Shown piece after piece: positions 1-7,734 of a DNA stretch of 64,000 nt. The stretch covers positions 186,001 to 250,000 of the forward strand of contig NZ_JANIAA010000007.1 of the NCBI RefSeq assembly GCF_024505145.1, given 5' to 3'. Position 1 is the first letter of the stretch. Each line of letters begins with the position of its first letter. Origin of the DNA: Streptomyces rugosispiralis (GTDB lineage Bacteria; Actinomycetota; Actinomycetes; Streptomycetales; Streptomycetaceae). Below the pieces are notes generated by a model. The model was not told where the DNA came from. It saw only the letters and a program-made list of their open reading frames with translations, and did no database searches. The position numbers and the translations under genes are program-made.

Positions 1-438
<438 letters not shown>

Positions 439-1455
439 TTACTCAGGGTTGTCCGCGAGCGATCTCGCCGCCCGGACGCAGTGGGCCAGCGCGGCGCGGG
501 CGTACCCGGGCGAGGCGCCCGCGAGCCCGCACGACGGGGTGACCACCACCGACTCAGCGAGAGTCGCCGGTGCCAGCCCCAGCCTGCGCCACAGCGTCCT
601 GACACCCCCGACGCTACCGGCAGGGTCCGACAATGGGGTGTCCGTGCCGGGTACCGCGCCGATGAGGAGTGCCGTACCGCCTTCCACGGCTTCCCCGATC
701 GCCTCCTCCTCACCCTCCGTGAGCAGCGACAGATCGAAGGAGATCCCCGCGACGCCCGCGCGCCGCAGCAGCCCGAACGGCACGGCCGGTGCGCACGAGT
801 GCACCACCACCGGTCCGTCGGCCGCCTCCACCAGGGTCCGCAGCGCGCCCTCGACCACGCCCCGGTCCACGGCCGCGTGGGTGCGGTAGCCGCTGGCCGT
901 ACGGACGCTCCCGCGCAGCACCGACGTCAGCGACGGCTCGTCGAGCTGCAGCACCACCTCGGCGCCCGGCACCCGGCGGCGCACCTCCGCCAGATGGGCG
1001 CGCACGCCCTCGGCGAGCGAGGCCGTGAGGTCCCGGCAGGCGCCCGGGTCGCTCAGCGCGGCCTCGCCGCCGCGCAGTTCGAGGGCGGCGGCCAGGGTCC
1101 AGGGCCCGACGGCCGACACCTTGAGCGCGCCCCGGTGCCCCTGGGTGAACTCCTCCAGCGCGTCCAGGTCCTCGCCCAGCCAGGAGCGGGCCCGCCGGGT
1201 GTCCCGGCCCGGCCGGTCGCTGATCCGCCAGCCGCTGGGCTCGACATGCGCGTACAGCTCGACCAGCATTCCGGCGGTGCGTCCGATCATGTCCGCGCCG
1301 GGCCCGCGGGCGGGCAGCTCCGGAAGGTACGGCAGGGCCTCCAGCGAGCCGGTGACGGTCTTCGCGGCCTCCCGCGCGTCGCCGCCCGGCATCGATCCGA
1401 CGCCGCTTGCCGCTCCGCGGGGCCATGGGTGGTGGGGTGTGGTCTTCTCGCTCAC
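439..1455 (-). CDS. MetE-like cobalamin-independent methionine synthase family protein
   Basis: A 338-residue protein of the MetE/UROD TIM-barrel superfamily, much shorter than full MetE (about 750 residues), so it corresponds to the C-terminal catalytic half only. Candidate zinc ligands are visible: His219 and Cys221 in the stretch HSCAP, and Cys309 in TPSCGLAG; QLDEPSL (residues 170-176) matches the substrate-binding acidic motif of the family. Actinobacteria commonly carry this short form next to ligA; whether it makes methionine or acts as another zinc-dependent methyltransferase cannot be told from sequence. GTG start at 1455. It is the first gene of a likely two-gene operon with ligA. 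Confidence 0.85.
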   Translation of the reverse strand: MSEKTTPHHPWPRGAASGVGSMPGGDAREAAKTVTGSLEALPYLPELPARGPGADMIGRTAGMLVELYAHVEPSGWRISDRPGRDTRRARSWLGEDLDALEEFTQGHRGALKVSAVGPWTLAAALELRGGEAALSDPGACRDLTASLAEGVRAHLAEVRRRVPGAEVVLQLDEPSLTSVLRGSVRTASGYRTHAAVDRGVVEGALRTLVEAADGPVVVHSCAPAVPFGLLRRAGVAGISFDLSLLTEGEEEAIGEAVEGGTALLIGAVPGTDTPLSDPAGSVGGVRTLWRRLGLAPATLAESVVVTPSCGLAGASPGYARAALAHCVRAARSLADNPE

Positions 1456-1509
1456 GTAAGCGCTCCGCTGAAAGCGTTGATGTGCCGTCGGTCGTCTGCG
1501 GCAACGTTG

Positions 1510-1560
1510 TGGCTGGTCGCGCAGTTCCCCGCGCCCCTTCGGGGCGCCTCTCGGGGCGCC
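1510..1560. repeat. GC-rich intergenic hairpin element
   Basis: The stretch contains the near-perfect palindrome GCGCCCCTTCGGGGCGC at 1531-1547 followed by a second CGGGGCGCC half. The preceding GTCGCGCAGTTCCCCGCG block is a form seen repeatedly between Streptomyces genes. It lies between the MetE-like gene (transcribed away) and the end of the SDR gene. It could work as a terminator for the SDR gene, which is transcribed towards it. Confidence 0.6.
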
Positions 1561-1595
1561 TCCGAACCTCAGCCGACCTCCGCCGCCGAGATGGC

Positions 1596-2285
1596 TCAGC
1601 CGCGTGGCCGCACCTGGAGGTCGGTGATCTCGGCGTCGTGCGGCAGGTCGAGCGCGGTCAGGATGGTCGTCGCCACGGTCTCGGGCGCGATCCAGCGCTC
1701 CGCGTCGTACTCCTTGCCCTCCTGCTGGTGCACCTTCACCTGCATCGGGGTGGCCGTGCGCCCCGGGTAGACCGTGGTCACCCGTACGCCGTTGCCGCTC
1801 TCCTCCCAGCGCAGCGCGTCGGCCAGCGCCTTGAGCCCGTGCTTACTGGCGGCGTACGCGGCCCACTGGGCGTTGGCGCGCAGCCCGGCGCCGGAGTTGA
1901 CGAAGACGACATGCCCCTGGGCGAGCCGCAGCTGCGGCAGCAGCAGCCGGGTCAGCTCGGCGGGCGCCACGAGGTTGGCGGCGAGCTGGCGGTTCCACGC
2001 CTTCGGGGTCAGCTCCCCGACCTCGCCCAGATCGACCACTCCGGCGATGTGCAGCAGCGAGTCCAGCCGGTCGGGCAGCGTCTGATGGCCCAGCGCCCAG
2101 GACAGCCGGTCCGGGTCGGCCAGGTCGCCGACGACCGTCCGCACCCCCGGGAACCGCTCCGCCAGCTCCTTCGCCCGCCCTGCGTCCCGCGCGAGCAGCC
2201 ACAGCTCGTCGCCGCGCTCGGCCAGCCGCTCGGTGACCGCCGCGCCGATGCCCGAGCCTGCCCCAGTGATCAGATGCGTTCCCAT
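1596..2285 (-). CDS. Short-chain dehydrogenase/reductase (SDR)
   Basis: A 229-residue classical SDR. The N-terminal Rossmann fold shows the NAD(P)-binding motif TGAGSGIG (residues 7-14), then DLAD near 54-57 for the adenine ring. The catalytic set is visible: Asn104, Ser131 (VNSGAG) and the Tyr144-x-x-x-Lys148 pair in YAASK. The C-terminal region PGRTATPM follows the usual cofactor loop. The substrate is not predictable. Length and motif spacing are normal, and the ATG start sits directly before the hydrophobic first beta strand. It is transcribed alone, towards the hairpin at 1531-1547. Confidence 0.88.
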   Translation of the reverse strand: MGTHLITGAGSGIGAAVTERLAERGDELWLLARDAGRAKELAERFPGVRTVVGDLADPDRLSWALGHQTLPDRLDSLLHIAGVVDLGEVGELTPKAWNRQLAANLVAPAELTRLLLPQLRLAQGHVVFVNSGAGLRANAQWAAYAASKHGLKALADALRWEESGNGVRVTTVYPGRTATPMQVKVHQQEGKEYDAERWIAPETVATTILTALDLPHDAEITDLQVRPRG

Positions 2286-2405
2286 GGTCCCCAGCTTGCC
2301 TCACCGACGGGCCCGCCCCGACGACGGTCCCGGCTTGGCGCGATCCCATACCCGAAACCCGCGCGGACTTCCCGCCGGGCGCTTCCATCCTGTATCGGGC
2401 AGGCT

Positions 2406-2882
2406 TCAGGCCGCGAGGGCCGGAATCGGTGCCGGCGGCGGCCCGCCCCAGGACAACTCGAACCACAGCGTCTTGCCGCCGAAGCCGAACGGCTCCTCTC
2501 CGATGGCACAGCCGCCCCAGCGGTCGGCGAGGACGTCAAGGATGAACAGGCCGCGCCCGTTCTCCAGCTCGGTCGACGCCGACTCCGCCGACGGCTTCAG
2601 TGGCTCGGGCAGTTCGGGGTTGGTGTCCGTGACGCTGATCCGGAGGACGGGGTGCAGCCAGAGCAGGCGTACGGAGGCCCAGTTGTCGGAGTAGCGGACG
2701 GAGTTGGTGGTCAGCTCGGACGTCAACAGCGCGGCCCGCTCGACGAGTTCGCGCAGCCCATGCGCGGTCAGCACGGCTCGAAGGGTGGCCCGGACGATCC
2801 CCGGGCCGCGCGGGTCACGGGGGAAGCGGAGCTCGTATTCCCAGGGCTCGGTGAACAGCAGCGGCGGCGGAAACGGGGTCAC
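2406..2882 (-). CDS. HATPase_c-type ATP-binding regulator (anti-sigma-factor-like)
   Basis: A 158-residue GHKL ATPase of the RsbW/SpoIIAB type common in Streptomyces. The N-box is recognisable as LTTELTTNSVRY-like sequence (here LLTSELTTNSVRYS), and the G1/G2 region as NGRGLFILDVLADRWG. I place the start at the GTG at 2882 because a strong GGAGGTG lies 6 nt upstream; a longer frame exists but is Arg/Pro-rich and unlike the family. Such genes often sit beside DUF5753 regulators and DUF397 proteins, as here, forming the AbaA/WhiJ-like regulatory clusters. The partner sigma or regulator is unknown. Confidence 0.85.
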   Translation of the reverse strand: MTPFPPPLLFTEPWEYELRFPRDPRGPGIVRATLRAVLTAHGLRELVERAALLTSELTTNSVRYSDNWASVRLLWLHPVLRISVTDTNPELPEPLKPSAESASTELENGRGLFILDVLADRWGGCAIGEEPFGFGGKTLWFELSWGGPPPAPIPALAA

Positions 2883-3174
2883 GCGGCACCTCCGGTGTCG
2901 GGGTTTTCGTTCGCGGTACGTGGGTGTGTTCGCTGGCGCCGACGCTCGTTGGGTCGAGTGGCGCAACGGCGTCAGTGCCGTTCGCCCTCCGGGCAGGGGC
3001 GAACGTTGCGCTTCCGTTGCGGGGCGACGGCGCGGGCGAGTGGTTCGCATCACAAGCTAGAGCACGTTCCTTCACACGTGATGTCATCTCCACTATCGAG
3101 TGAATAATTGGCGCCTCACTCGACGGCTGCGAACCCCGCTGTCAAACTCAGCCTTCAGCGCAGAGAGAGGACCA

Positions 3175-4029
3175 ATGGCATCAAGACCTGCCCCTACGGC
3201 CCGCCAGCGTCGTTTGGCCACGGAACTTCGTCGCATGCGCGAACAGGCTGATATTTCGGTCCAGCAGGCTGCGGCCATGCTCGGAGCGGACCGAACGATG
3301 GTCGCTCACATCGAGGCTGCCCGGACCGGGGTTAGCGAGGAACGTGTTCGCCAGCTCGCGTGCAACTACGCATGCCCCGATGAAGCTCTCATCGAAGCCC
3401 TCGCAGCCATGGCCGGTACTCGCGGAGACCAGCCCTGGTGGGAGGAGTATCGCGGCAAGCTCCCGGACGGCTTCCTGGACATTTCCGAGATCGAGCACCA
3501 CGCCACGCGGATCCGCACCGCTCAGACGGTGCACCTCCCGGGTCTGCTGCAGACCGAGGAGCACGCCCGCGCAATCTTCGATCTTTCCGTCCCGGCACTG
3601 CGACGCCTGGACGTAGAGCTGCGCGTCGCCCACCGAATGGGCCGTCAGAGCATCTTCGATCGAGAAAGCCCCACGCCTTACGTCGGCATCATTCACGAGG
3701 CGGCGCTACGGATGCAGTTCGGCGGACCTGCTGTGGCCCGACCGCAGCTTGAGTTCCTGGCTGACGCTGCCGACCACGAGCACATCACGCTACTGGTCAT
3801 CCCGTTCAGCGCGGGAAGCTTCTATGGTGCCGGGCAGTCCATCCTCTACGCAGAGGGACCAGTACCCCAGCTCGACACCGTGCAGTTGGATACGGCGTAC
3901 GGAGCCCACTTCGCCGACTCCCCTACCCCGCTGGCCAACTACCGTTCACTTCTGGACCTGATGGAAGACTCCGCGCTCCCGCCCGACGAGTCGCAGAAGC
4001 TCATTCGGTCCATCATCCGTGAGATGTGA
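3175..4029 (+). CDS. XRE-family helix-turn-helix regulator with DUF5753 domain (WhiJ-like)
   Basis: A 284-residue regulator. Residues about 10-65 form an XRE helix-turn-helix (LATELRRMREQ followed by VQQAAAMLGADRTMVAHIEAARTGVS). The remainder is the DUF5753 domain, with the WWEEYRG motif near 90 and LLDLM near the end. The ATG at 3175 is chosen because AGAGAGGA precedes it, although the frame is open from 3100. Genes of this family regulate development and antibiotic production in Streptomyces and act with small DUF397 proteins such as the one directly downstream. Its target is not predictable here. It is divergent from the HATPase gene across a 292-bp intergenic region in which I could not assign a promoter with confidence. 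Confidence 0.88.
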   Translation: MASRPAPTARQRRLATELRRMREQADISVQQAAAMLGADRTMVAHIEAARTGVSEERVRQLACNYACPDEALIEALAAMAGTRGDQPWWEEYRGKLPDGFLDISEIEHHATRIRTAQTVHLPGLLQTEEHARAIFDLSVPALRRLDVELRVAHRMGRQSIFDRESPTPYVGIIHEAALRMQFGGPAVARPQLEFLADAADHEHITLLVIPFSAGSFYGAGQSILYAEGPVPQLDTVQLDTAYGAHFADSPTPLANYRSLLDLMEDSALPPDESQKLIRSIIREM

Positions 4030-4041
4030 GAGGAGCCATCC

Positions 4042-4239
4042 GTGCACCAGCACACCTGGCAGCGGTCATCGTTCTGCAGCGGCGGCGGCAACAACTGCAT
4101 AGAGGTCGCCGCCGACGACAGCGGCATAGCCATACGGGAGAGTTCGGAACCCAGCGCCGTTCTCAACACCGACAAGGTCGCGCTCCGCACGTTCATCTTC
4201 GGTGTTAAGCGCGGGCACTTTGACCGGTTGCTGAACTGA
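4042..4239 (+). CDS. DUF397 domain protein
   Basis: A 65-residue protein matching the DUF397 pattern: W-x-R-S-S-F-C-S-G-G-G-N-N-C-I-E-V near the N-terminus and an IAIRES segment after it, ending in a helix (FIFGVKRGHFD). Many family members partner the DUF5753 regulator encoded immediately upstream. The GTG start is 12 nt after that gene's stop and is preceded by GAGAGGAG. Co-translation is likely. No enzymatic residues are evident. Confidence 0.85.
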   Translation: MHQHTWQRSSFCSGGGNNCIEVAADDSGIAIRESSEPSAVLNTDKVALRTFIFGVKRGHFDRLLN

Positions 4240-4416
4240 CACGCTTTTGTCGGAGTGTGCGACGGTCAGACGGGGAGATGCCACCTCGGGCCCTCCGGTG
4301 AGCCGATCCATCAGCTATCTAGCGAGGGGACCCGCTTGGTCCCAGAGGTGGAGTGGCCCGTGCTGGTGCACGGTCCACCCCTCACCCTCGGCTTCCGTCC
4401 ATGCCGGCACCCCCCG

Positions 4417-4944
4417 TCAGACGGACTCCAGATACGTCATGGCCTCCACCCCGTTCTCCGCGAAGAAGACCAGCTCGCTCAGCGGCCGGGGCAGGAACCC
4501 CTCCTCCTCCATTCGCTGGAACTGCTGCTTCAGGCCGTCGTAGAACCCCGCCGCGTTGAGCAGCACCACCGGCTTGATGTGCAGCCCGTGCTTCTTGAGC
4601 TCCAGGATCTCGGTGGCCTCGTCCAGCGTCCCGGTGCCGCCGACCATGATCACGACGGCGTCGGCGCGGGCGAGCAGCTGCGCCTTGCGCTCGGCGAGGT
4701 CCTTGGCGATCACCATCTCGTCGGCGTTCTCCCGGGCCTTGGCGGCGAGGAACTCCACCGAGATCCCGACCAGCCGCCCCCCGTGCTCCTGCACCCCGTC
4801 CGCCATCACCTTCATCAGCCCGACGTCGGACCCGCCCCAGACCAGCGTGTGCCCGCCCTTGCCGATCAGCTCGGCGAACTCGCGGGCGGGGGCGGTGTAA
4901 CGGTCGTCGAGGTCGGCGGCGGAACAGAAGACGCAGATATTCAT
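4417..4944 (-). CDS. LOG-family nucleotide 5'-monophosphate phosphoribohydrolase (TIGR00730-like)
   Basis: A 175-residue Rossmann-like protein starting MNICVFCSA. It carries GGSDVGLM (residues 37-44), the Arg86-Lys87 pair, and VGGTGTLDE at 101-109, which corresponds to the family signature PGGxGTxxE with Val in place of the first Pro. Family members release the base from N6-modified AMP (cytokinin activation in plants and some bacteria). The bacterial function is often unclear. The gene ends at 4417 and is transcribed alone. The ATG at 4944 fits the family length. Confidence 0.87.
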   Translation of the reverse strand: MNICVFCSAADLDDRYTAPAREFAELIGKGGHTLVWGGSDVGLMKVMADGVQEHGGRLVGISVEFLAAKARENADEMVIAKDLAERKAQLLARADAVVIMVGGTGTLDEATEILELKKHGLHIKPVVLLNAAGFYDGLKQQFQRMEEEGFLPRPLSELVFFAENGVEAMTYLESV

Positions 4945-5047
4945 GCGCGCCACTCTACGAGCCGGGTCGGACACCCCGCCGCCCCGCGCCACGGGTCGCG
5001 CCGTGCGGCGGATCTTCCCCTCCCCGCCCCTTCCCGACACCTGACGA

Positions 5048-5131
5048 TATGCGGCTCCGCCGCGTGGGGGGCTCCGCCCCTGGACCCCGTGGCCCGGGGG
5101 CCAAGCCCCTGCCACGCGGCGCAGCCGCATA
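5048..5131. repeat. Long imperfect inverted repeat (cruciform-capable)
   Basis: The arms 5048-5067 and 5112-5131 are complementary at 19 of 20 positions (left arm begins TATGCGGCTCCGCCGCG). The interior holds further GC-rich self-complementary blocks. The left arm occurs again at 59464-59483, so this is a dispersed element. It lies in the 407-bp gene-free stretch between the LOG gene and the end of the glycosyltransferase gene. Confidence 0.7.
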
Positions 5132-5157
5132 CCGATGCGGCGGGAAGGGGCGGAGCC

Positions 5158-5282
5158 CGGATTCCGGGGTCTGGGGCAAGGCCCGTTTCGGAGTCTGGGG
5201 CAGAACCCGTTTCGGGGCTCGGGGCAGAGCCCCGCCCCGGTTTCGGGGTCTGGGGCAGGGCCCCAGTTTCGGGGAGGGGCGG
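5158..5282. repeat. Degenerate tandem repeat around GGGGTCTGGGGC
   Basis: About five loosely conserved units of roughly 24 bp, each containing TTTCGGGGTCTGGGGCA or a close variant. They directly follow the inverted repeat at 5048-5131. No protein-coding signal is evident. The block lies downstream of the glycosyltransferase gene and could contribute to termination. Confidence 0.6.
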
Positions 5283-5351
5283 GGGGGAGCAGCTCGCCGC
5301 CGGCGTCAAGACCCGCCGGGCCCCCTGGACGCCCTGTCGCCGCGCCCGGCC

Positions 5352-6590
5352 TTACCCCCTGCCCGCCACGCCGATGTGGGTCAGCACCGCCGCGGCGCCG
5401 TCCTCCGCGCCGATCGCGCCGGCGAGTTCCGCCGCCCGCTGTCGGAGAGCGGGGGCAGTCAGGCAAATCGTGATTGCCGTGGCCAGGGATTCGGCGGTGA
5501 GTTCGTCGAGCGGCAGCGGCCGGGGGGCGACTCCGAGTCGGTGCAGTCGCGCCGACCAGAACGGCTGGTCCGCCATGGCGGGCACCGGCACCGCCGGGAC
5601 CCCGGCGCGCAGCCCGGCCGCGGTGGTGCCCGCTCCGGCGTGGTGGACGAGGGCGGCCGTGCGCGAGAACAGCCAGTCATGCGGGAGGTCGCCGACCGTA
5701 AGGATGTCGTCGCCTACCGTAAGGGCGTCATCACCTGCCGTGGTCAGCCCGGCCCACCCCGCCTGCACCACCGCGCGCACCCCCGCCCTGGCCACCGCCG
5801 CCGTCACCAGTTCACCAAGCCGCTCCCCCTCGCCCGGCGCCATGCTGCCGAACCCGATGAACACCGGTGGCGGACCGGCCTGGAGGAAGTCGACCAGGTC
5901 GGCCGGGGGCCGCCAGTCCCGGGGCCGGGCGGGCCACCAGTAGCCCGCGACCTCGACCCCGGACGGCCAGTCCGCCGGACGCGGTACGACCAGCGGGCTG
6001 AAGCCGTGGAAGACCGGCCGGAGGTCCGCCCCCGTCGTCCGCGAGGTGGCGGGCGGCAGCCCGAGCCGGGTGCGCAGCCCCGCCACGGCGCCCGCCTGGA
6101 GCGCTCCGGCGTCCGCCAGCAGCCGCTGCCCCGCCGCCAGGTTGCCGTCCGGCCCGAGGTCCTCGGCGTCCGTGGCACCGGCCAGGGGGAACTCCCGCGT
6201 GGCGCACGCCGGTGCGAGAAAGGCGCCGATGACGGGGACGCCGGACGCCTCACCGGCCACCCGGCTGAGCGCCGCCGGGCCGAACGCGGTGAGCACCAGG
6301 TCCGCCCCGTCCGCCACCGCCGCCGCCACCCCGTCGGCGAGCCGGTCCAGGAACGCCGCCATCGCCGCCCGCGCCTCCTCCCACGAGGCCGCCCGCGCCC
6401 TGGCGCGGATCAACTCCCGTGGATCGCCCGGCAGCGGCCGGTGGTCCAGGCCGCATCCCTCGACGAGCCCGGCGAAGGGCGGATGCGCGGCCACGGTCAC
6501 CTCGTGACCGGCCGCCAGCAGACGCCGCCCCAGGCCCGTGTACGGGGCGACGTCCCCGCGCGAACCGGCGGTCACGATCAGAATTCGCAT
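5352..6590 (-). CDS. UDP-glycosyltransferase (GT1/MGT-like, sterol glucosyltransferase type)
   Basis: A 412-residue GT-B enzyme. The N-terminus MRILIVTAGSRGDVAPY is the acceptor-domain signature of sterol/macrolide glucosyltransferases. The donor-binding motif appears as HHAGAGTTAAGLRAGVP then DQPFW near residues 330-360. Such enzymes glucosylate lipids, macrolides or flavonoids; the acceptor is unknown. The ATG at 6590 is preceded by GAGGAGGACC. A small in-frame duplication gives two consecutive copies of LTVGDD before the donor domain. The gene is divergent from a MerR regulator, and a MerR-type promoter faces it, so it is probably the regulator's target. Confidence 0.87.
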   Translation of the reverse strand: MRILIVTAGSRGDVAPYTGLGRRLLAAGHEVTVAAHPPFAGLVEGCGLDHRPLPGDPRELIRARARAASWEEARAAMAAFLDRLADGVAAAVADGADLVLTAFGPAALSRVAGEASGVPVIGAFLAPACATREFPLAGATDAEDLGPDGNLAAGQRLLADAGALQAGAVAGLRTRLGLPPATSRTTGADLRPVFHGFSPLVVPRPADWPSGVEVAGYWWPARPRDWRPPADLVDFLQAGPPPVFIGFGSMAPGEGERLGELVTAAVARAGVRAVVQAGWAGLTTAGDDALTVGDDILTVGDLPHDWLFSRTAALVHHAGAGTTAAGLRAGVPAVPVPAMADQPFWSARLHRLGVAPRPLPLDELTAESLATAITICLTAPALRQRAAELAGAIGAEDGAAAVLTHIGVAGRG

Positions 6591-6652
6591 GTGATGGTCC
6601 TCCTCGGCGAGTGCCGCCCGGCGCATACTCGGACGACGGCGTTCGCCACGGA

Positions 6653-6683
6653 CGCTAAGGGCTCCCGCACGGTGGAGGTTCAA
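6653..6683 (-). promoter_or_regulatory. MerR-type promoter for the glycosyltransferase gene
   Basis: On the minus strand, a -35 TTGAAC (6683-6678) and a -10 TAGCGT (6658-6653) are separated by exactly 19 bp. That overlong spacing is the hallmark of promoters that MerR proteins activate by DNA distortion. The spacer contains a short dyad CTCC-N8-GGAG (6662-6677). The predicted start is about 55 nt ahead of the glycosyltransferase ATG and just upstream of the merR-like gene. Confidence 0.55.
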
Positions 6684-6689
6684 GCAACT

Positions 6690-7643
6690 GTGACGGACGG
6701 CACCCAGGACGGTGGCACGGTGGGCATCGGCGAGCTGGCCGCGCGCACCGGACTGCCGGTGAAGACGATCCGCTACTACTCGGACATCGGGCTACTGCCC
6801 GAGAGCGGACGCAGCTCGGGCGGCCACCGCAGATACGCCGCGGACGCGTTGCCCCGGCTCCGGCTGATCCAGCGCCTCCGCGCGCTCGGCACCCCCATCG
6901 CCGCGATCGACGCGGTCATGGCGGGGAAACGCTCGCTGGGCGAACTCGTCACCCGCGAACTGGACGCGGTCCAGGAGCAGGTGCGCGAGGCGACCTGGCG
7001 CCGGGAGGTGCTCCGCGCGCTGGACGGCTGCCCCGCGCCGGAACGGCTGCGCCGCCTCGCCGTGCTCGCCGGGGTGGGCAGCCCGGACGACGCCCACGAC
7101 CGGCTGGTGCGGTACTGGCACTGGGCGCTCCCGGCCGATCTGCCGCGCCGCCTGGCCCAGACGGTCATCGAGGGCGCGGTGCCCGCGCCGCCGGCCGCCC
7201 CGACCACCGCGACCGTCCTGGCCTACGCCGAACTCCACGCCCTGGCCACCGCGGCCGACCGGCGCCGCCAACCGCAGCGCCATCAGGTGGGCGACGTCGC
7301 GTCGTTCTACGCCGGTCTCCTGGACGCCTGCGCACTGGCCGGCGAGGCCCTGGTCTCCGGCTGCCCGGAGCGGCGCGCCGAAGCGCTCGGCCACTACGTG
7401 CGCACCTACGCCCGCGTCGACGGCCACGACGACACACCGGCGTTCCGCGCGCGGCTGCGCGCCCGGTTCCGCCGTGGGCCGCGCGCCGGTTCGTTCTCGC
7501 TGCGCTACTGGCGACAGGCCCTCGCCGTCACCGGCGAGACCCCGCCGCCCTCCGCGACCTCCGGCCAGGGACACCTCGCGGCGCCGCTCGCCGCCCTGCA
7601 TCATCAGGTCGCGGGCCTCCCCCTGACCGCGAACGCCCGGTGA
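6690..7643 (+). CDS. MerR-family transcriptional regulator
   Basis: A 317-residue regulator. Residues 12-75 form a MerR winged helix: VGIGELAARTGLPVKTIRYYSDIGLLPES, then GGHRRYAADALPRLRLIQRLRALG. A dimerisation helix follows. The long C-terminal region (about 230 residues) is helical and lacks the cysteine-rich metal-binding motifs of metal sensors, so the inducer is probably a small organic molecule or unknown. The GTG at 6690 is chosen because of GGAGG about 11 nt upstream. Divergent orientation with the glycosyltransferase and the 19-bp-spacer promoter suggests it activates that gene. Confidence 0.85.
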   Translation: MTDGTQDGGTVGIGELAARTGLPVKTIRYYSDIGLLPESGRSSGGHRRYAADALPRLRLIQRLRALGTPIAAIDAVMAGKRSLGELVTRELDAVQEQVREATWRREVLRALDGCPAPERLRRLAVLAGVGSPDDAHDRLVRYWHWALPADLPRRLAQTVIEGAVPAPPAAPTTATVLAYAELHALATAADRRRQPQRHQVGDVASFYAGLLDACALAGEALVSGCPERRAEALGHYVRTYARVDGHDDTPAFRARLRARFRRGPRAGSFSLRYWRQALAVTGETPPPSATSGQGHLAAPLAALHHQVAGLPLTANAR

Positions 7644-7734
7644 GCGTCCCAGGTGGCCGACAGCGGGTCCGGAACCCGCCACCGGCCACCCGACCGGGTC
7701 AGAGGTCAGAGGTCAGGGGCCAGACGGCCCCGGG

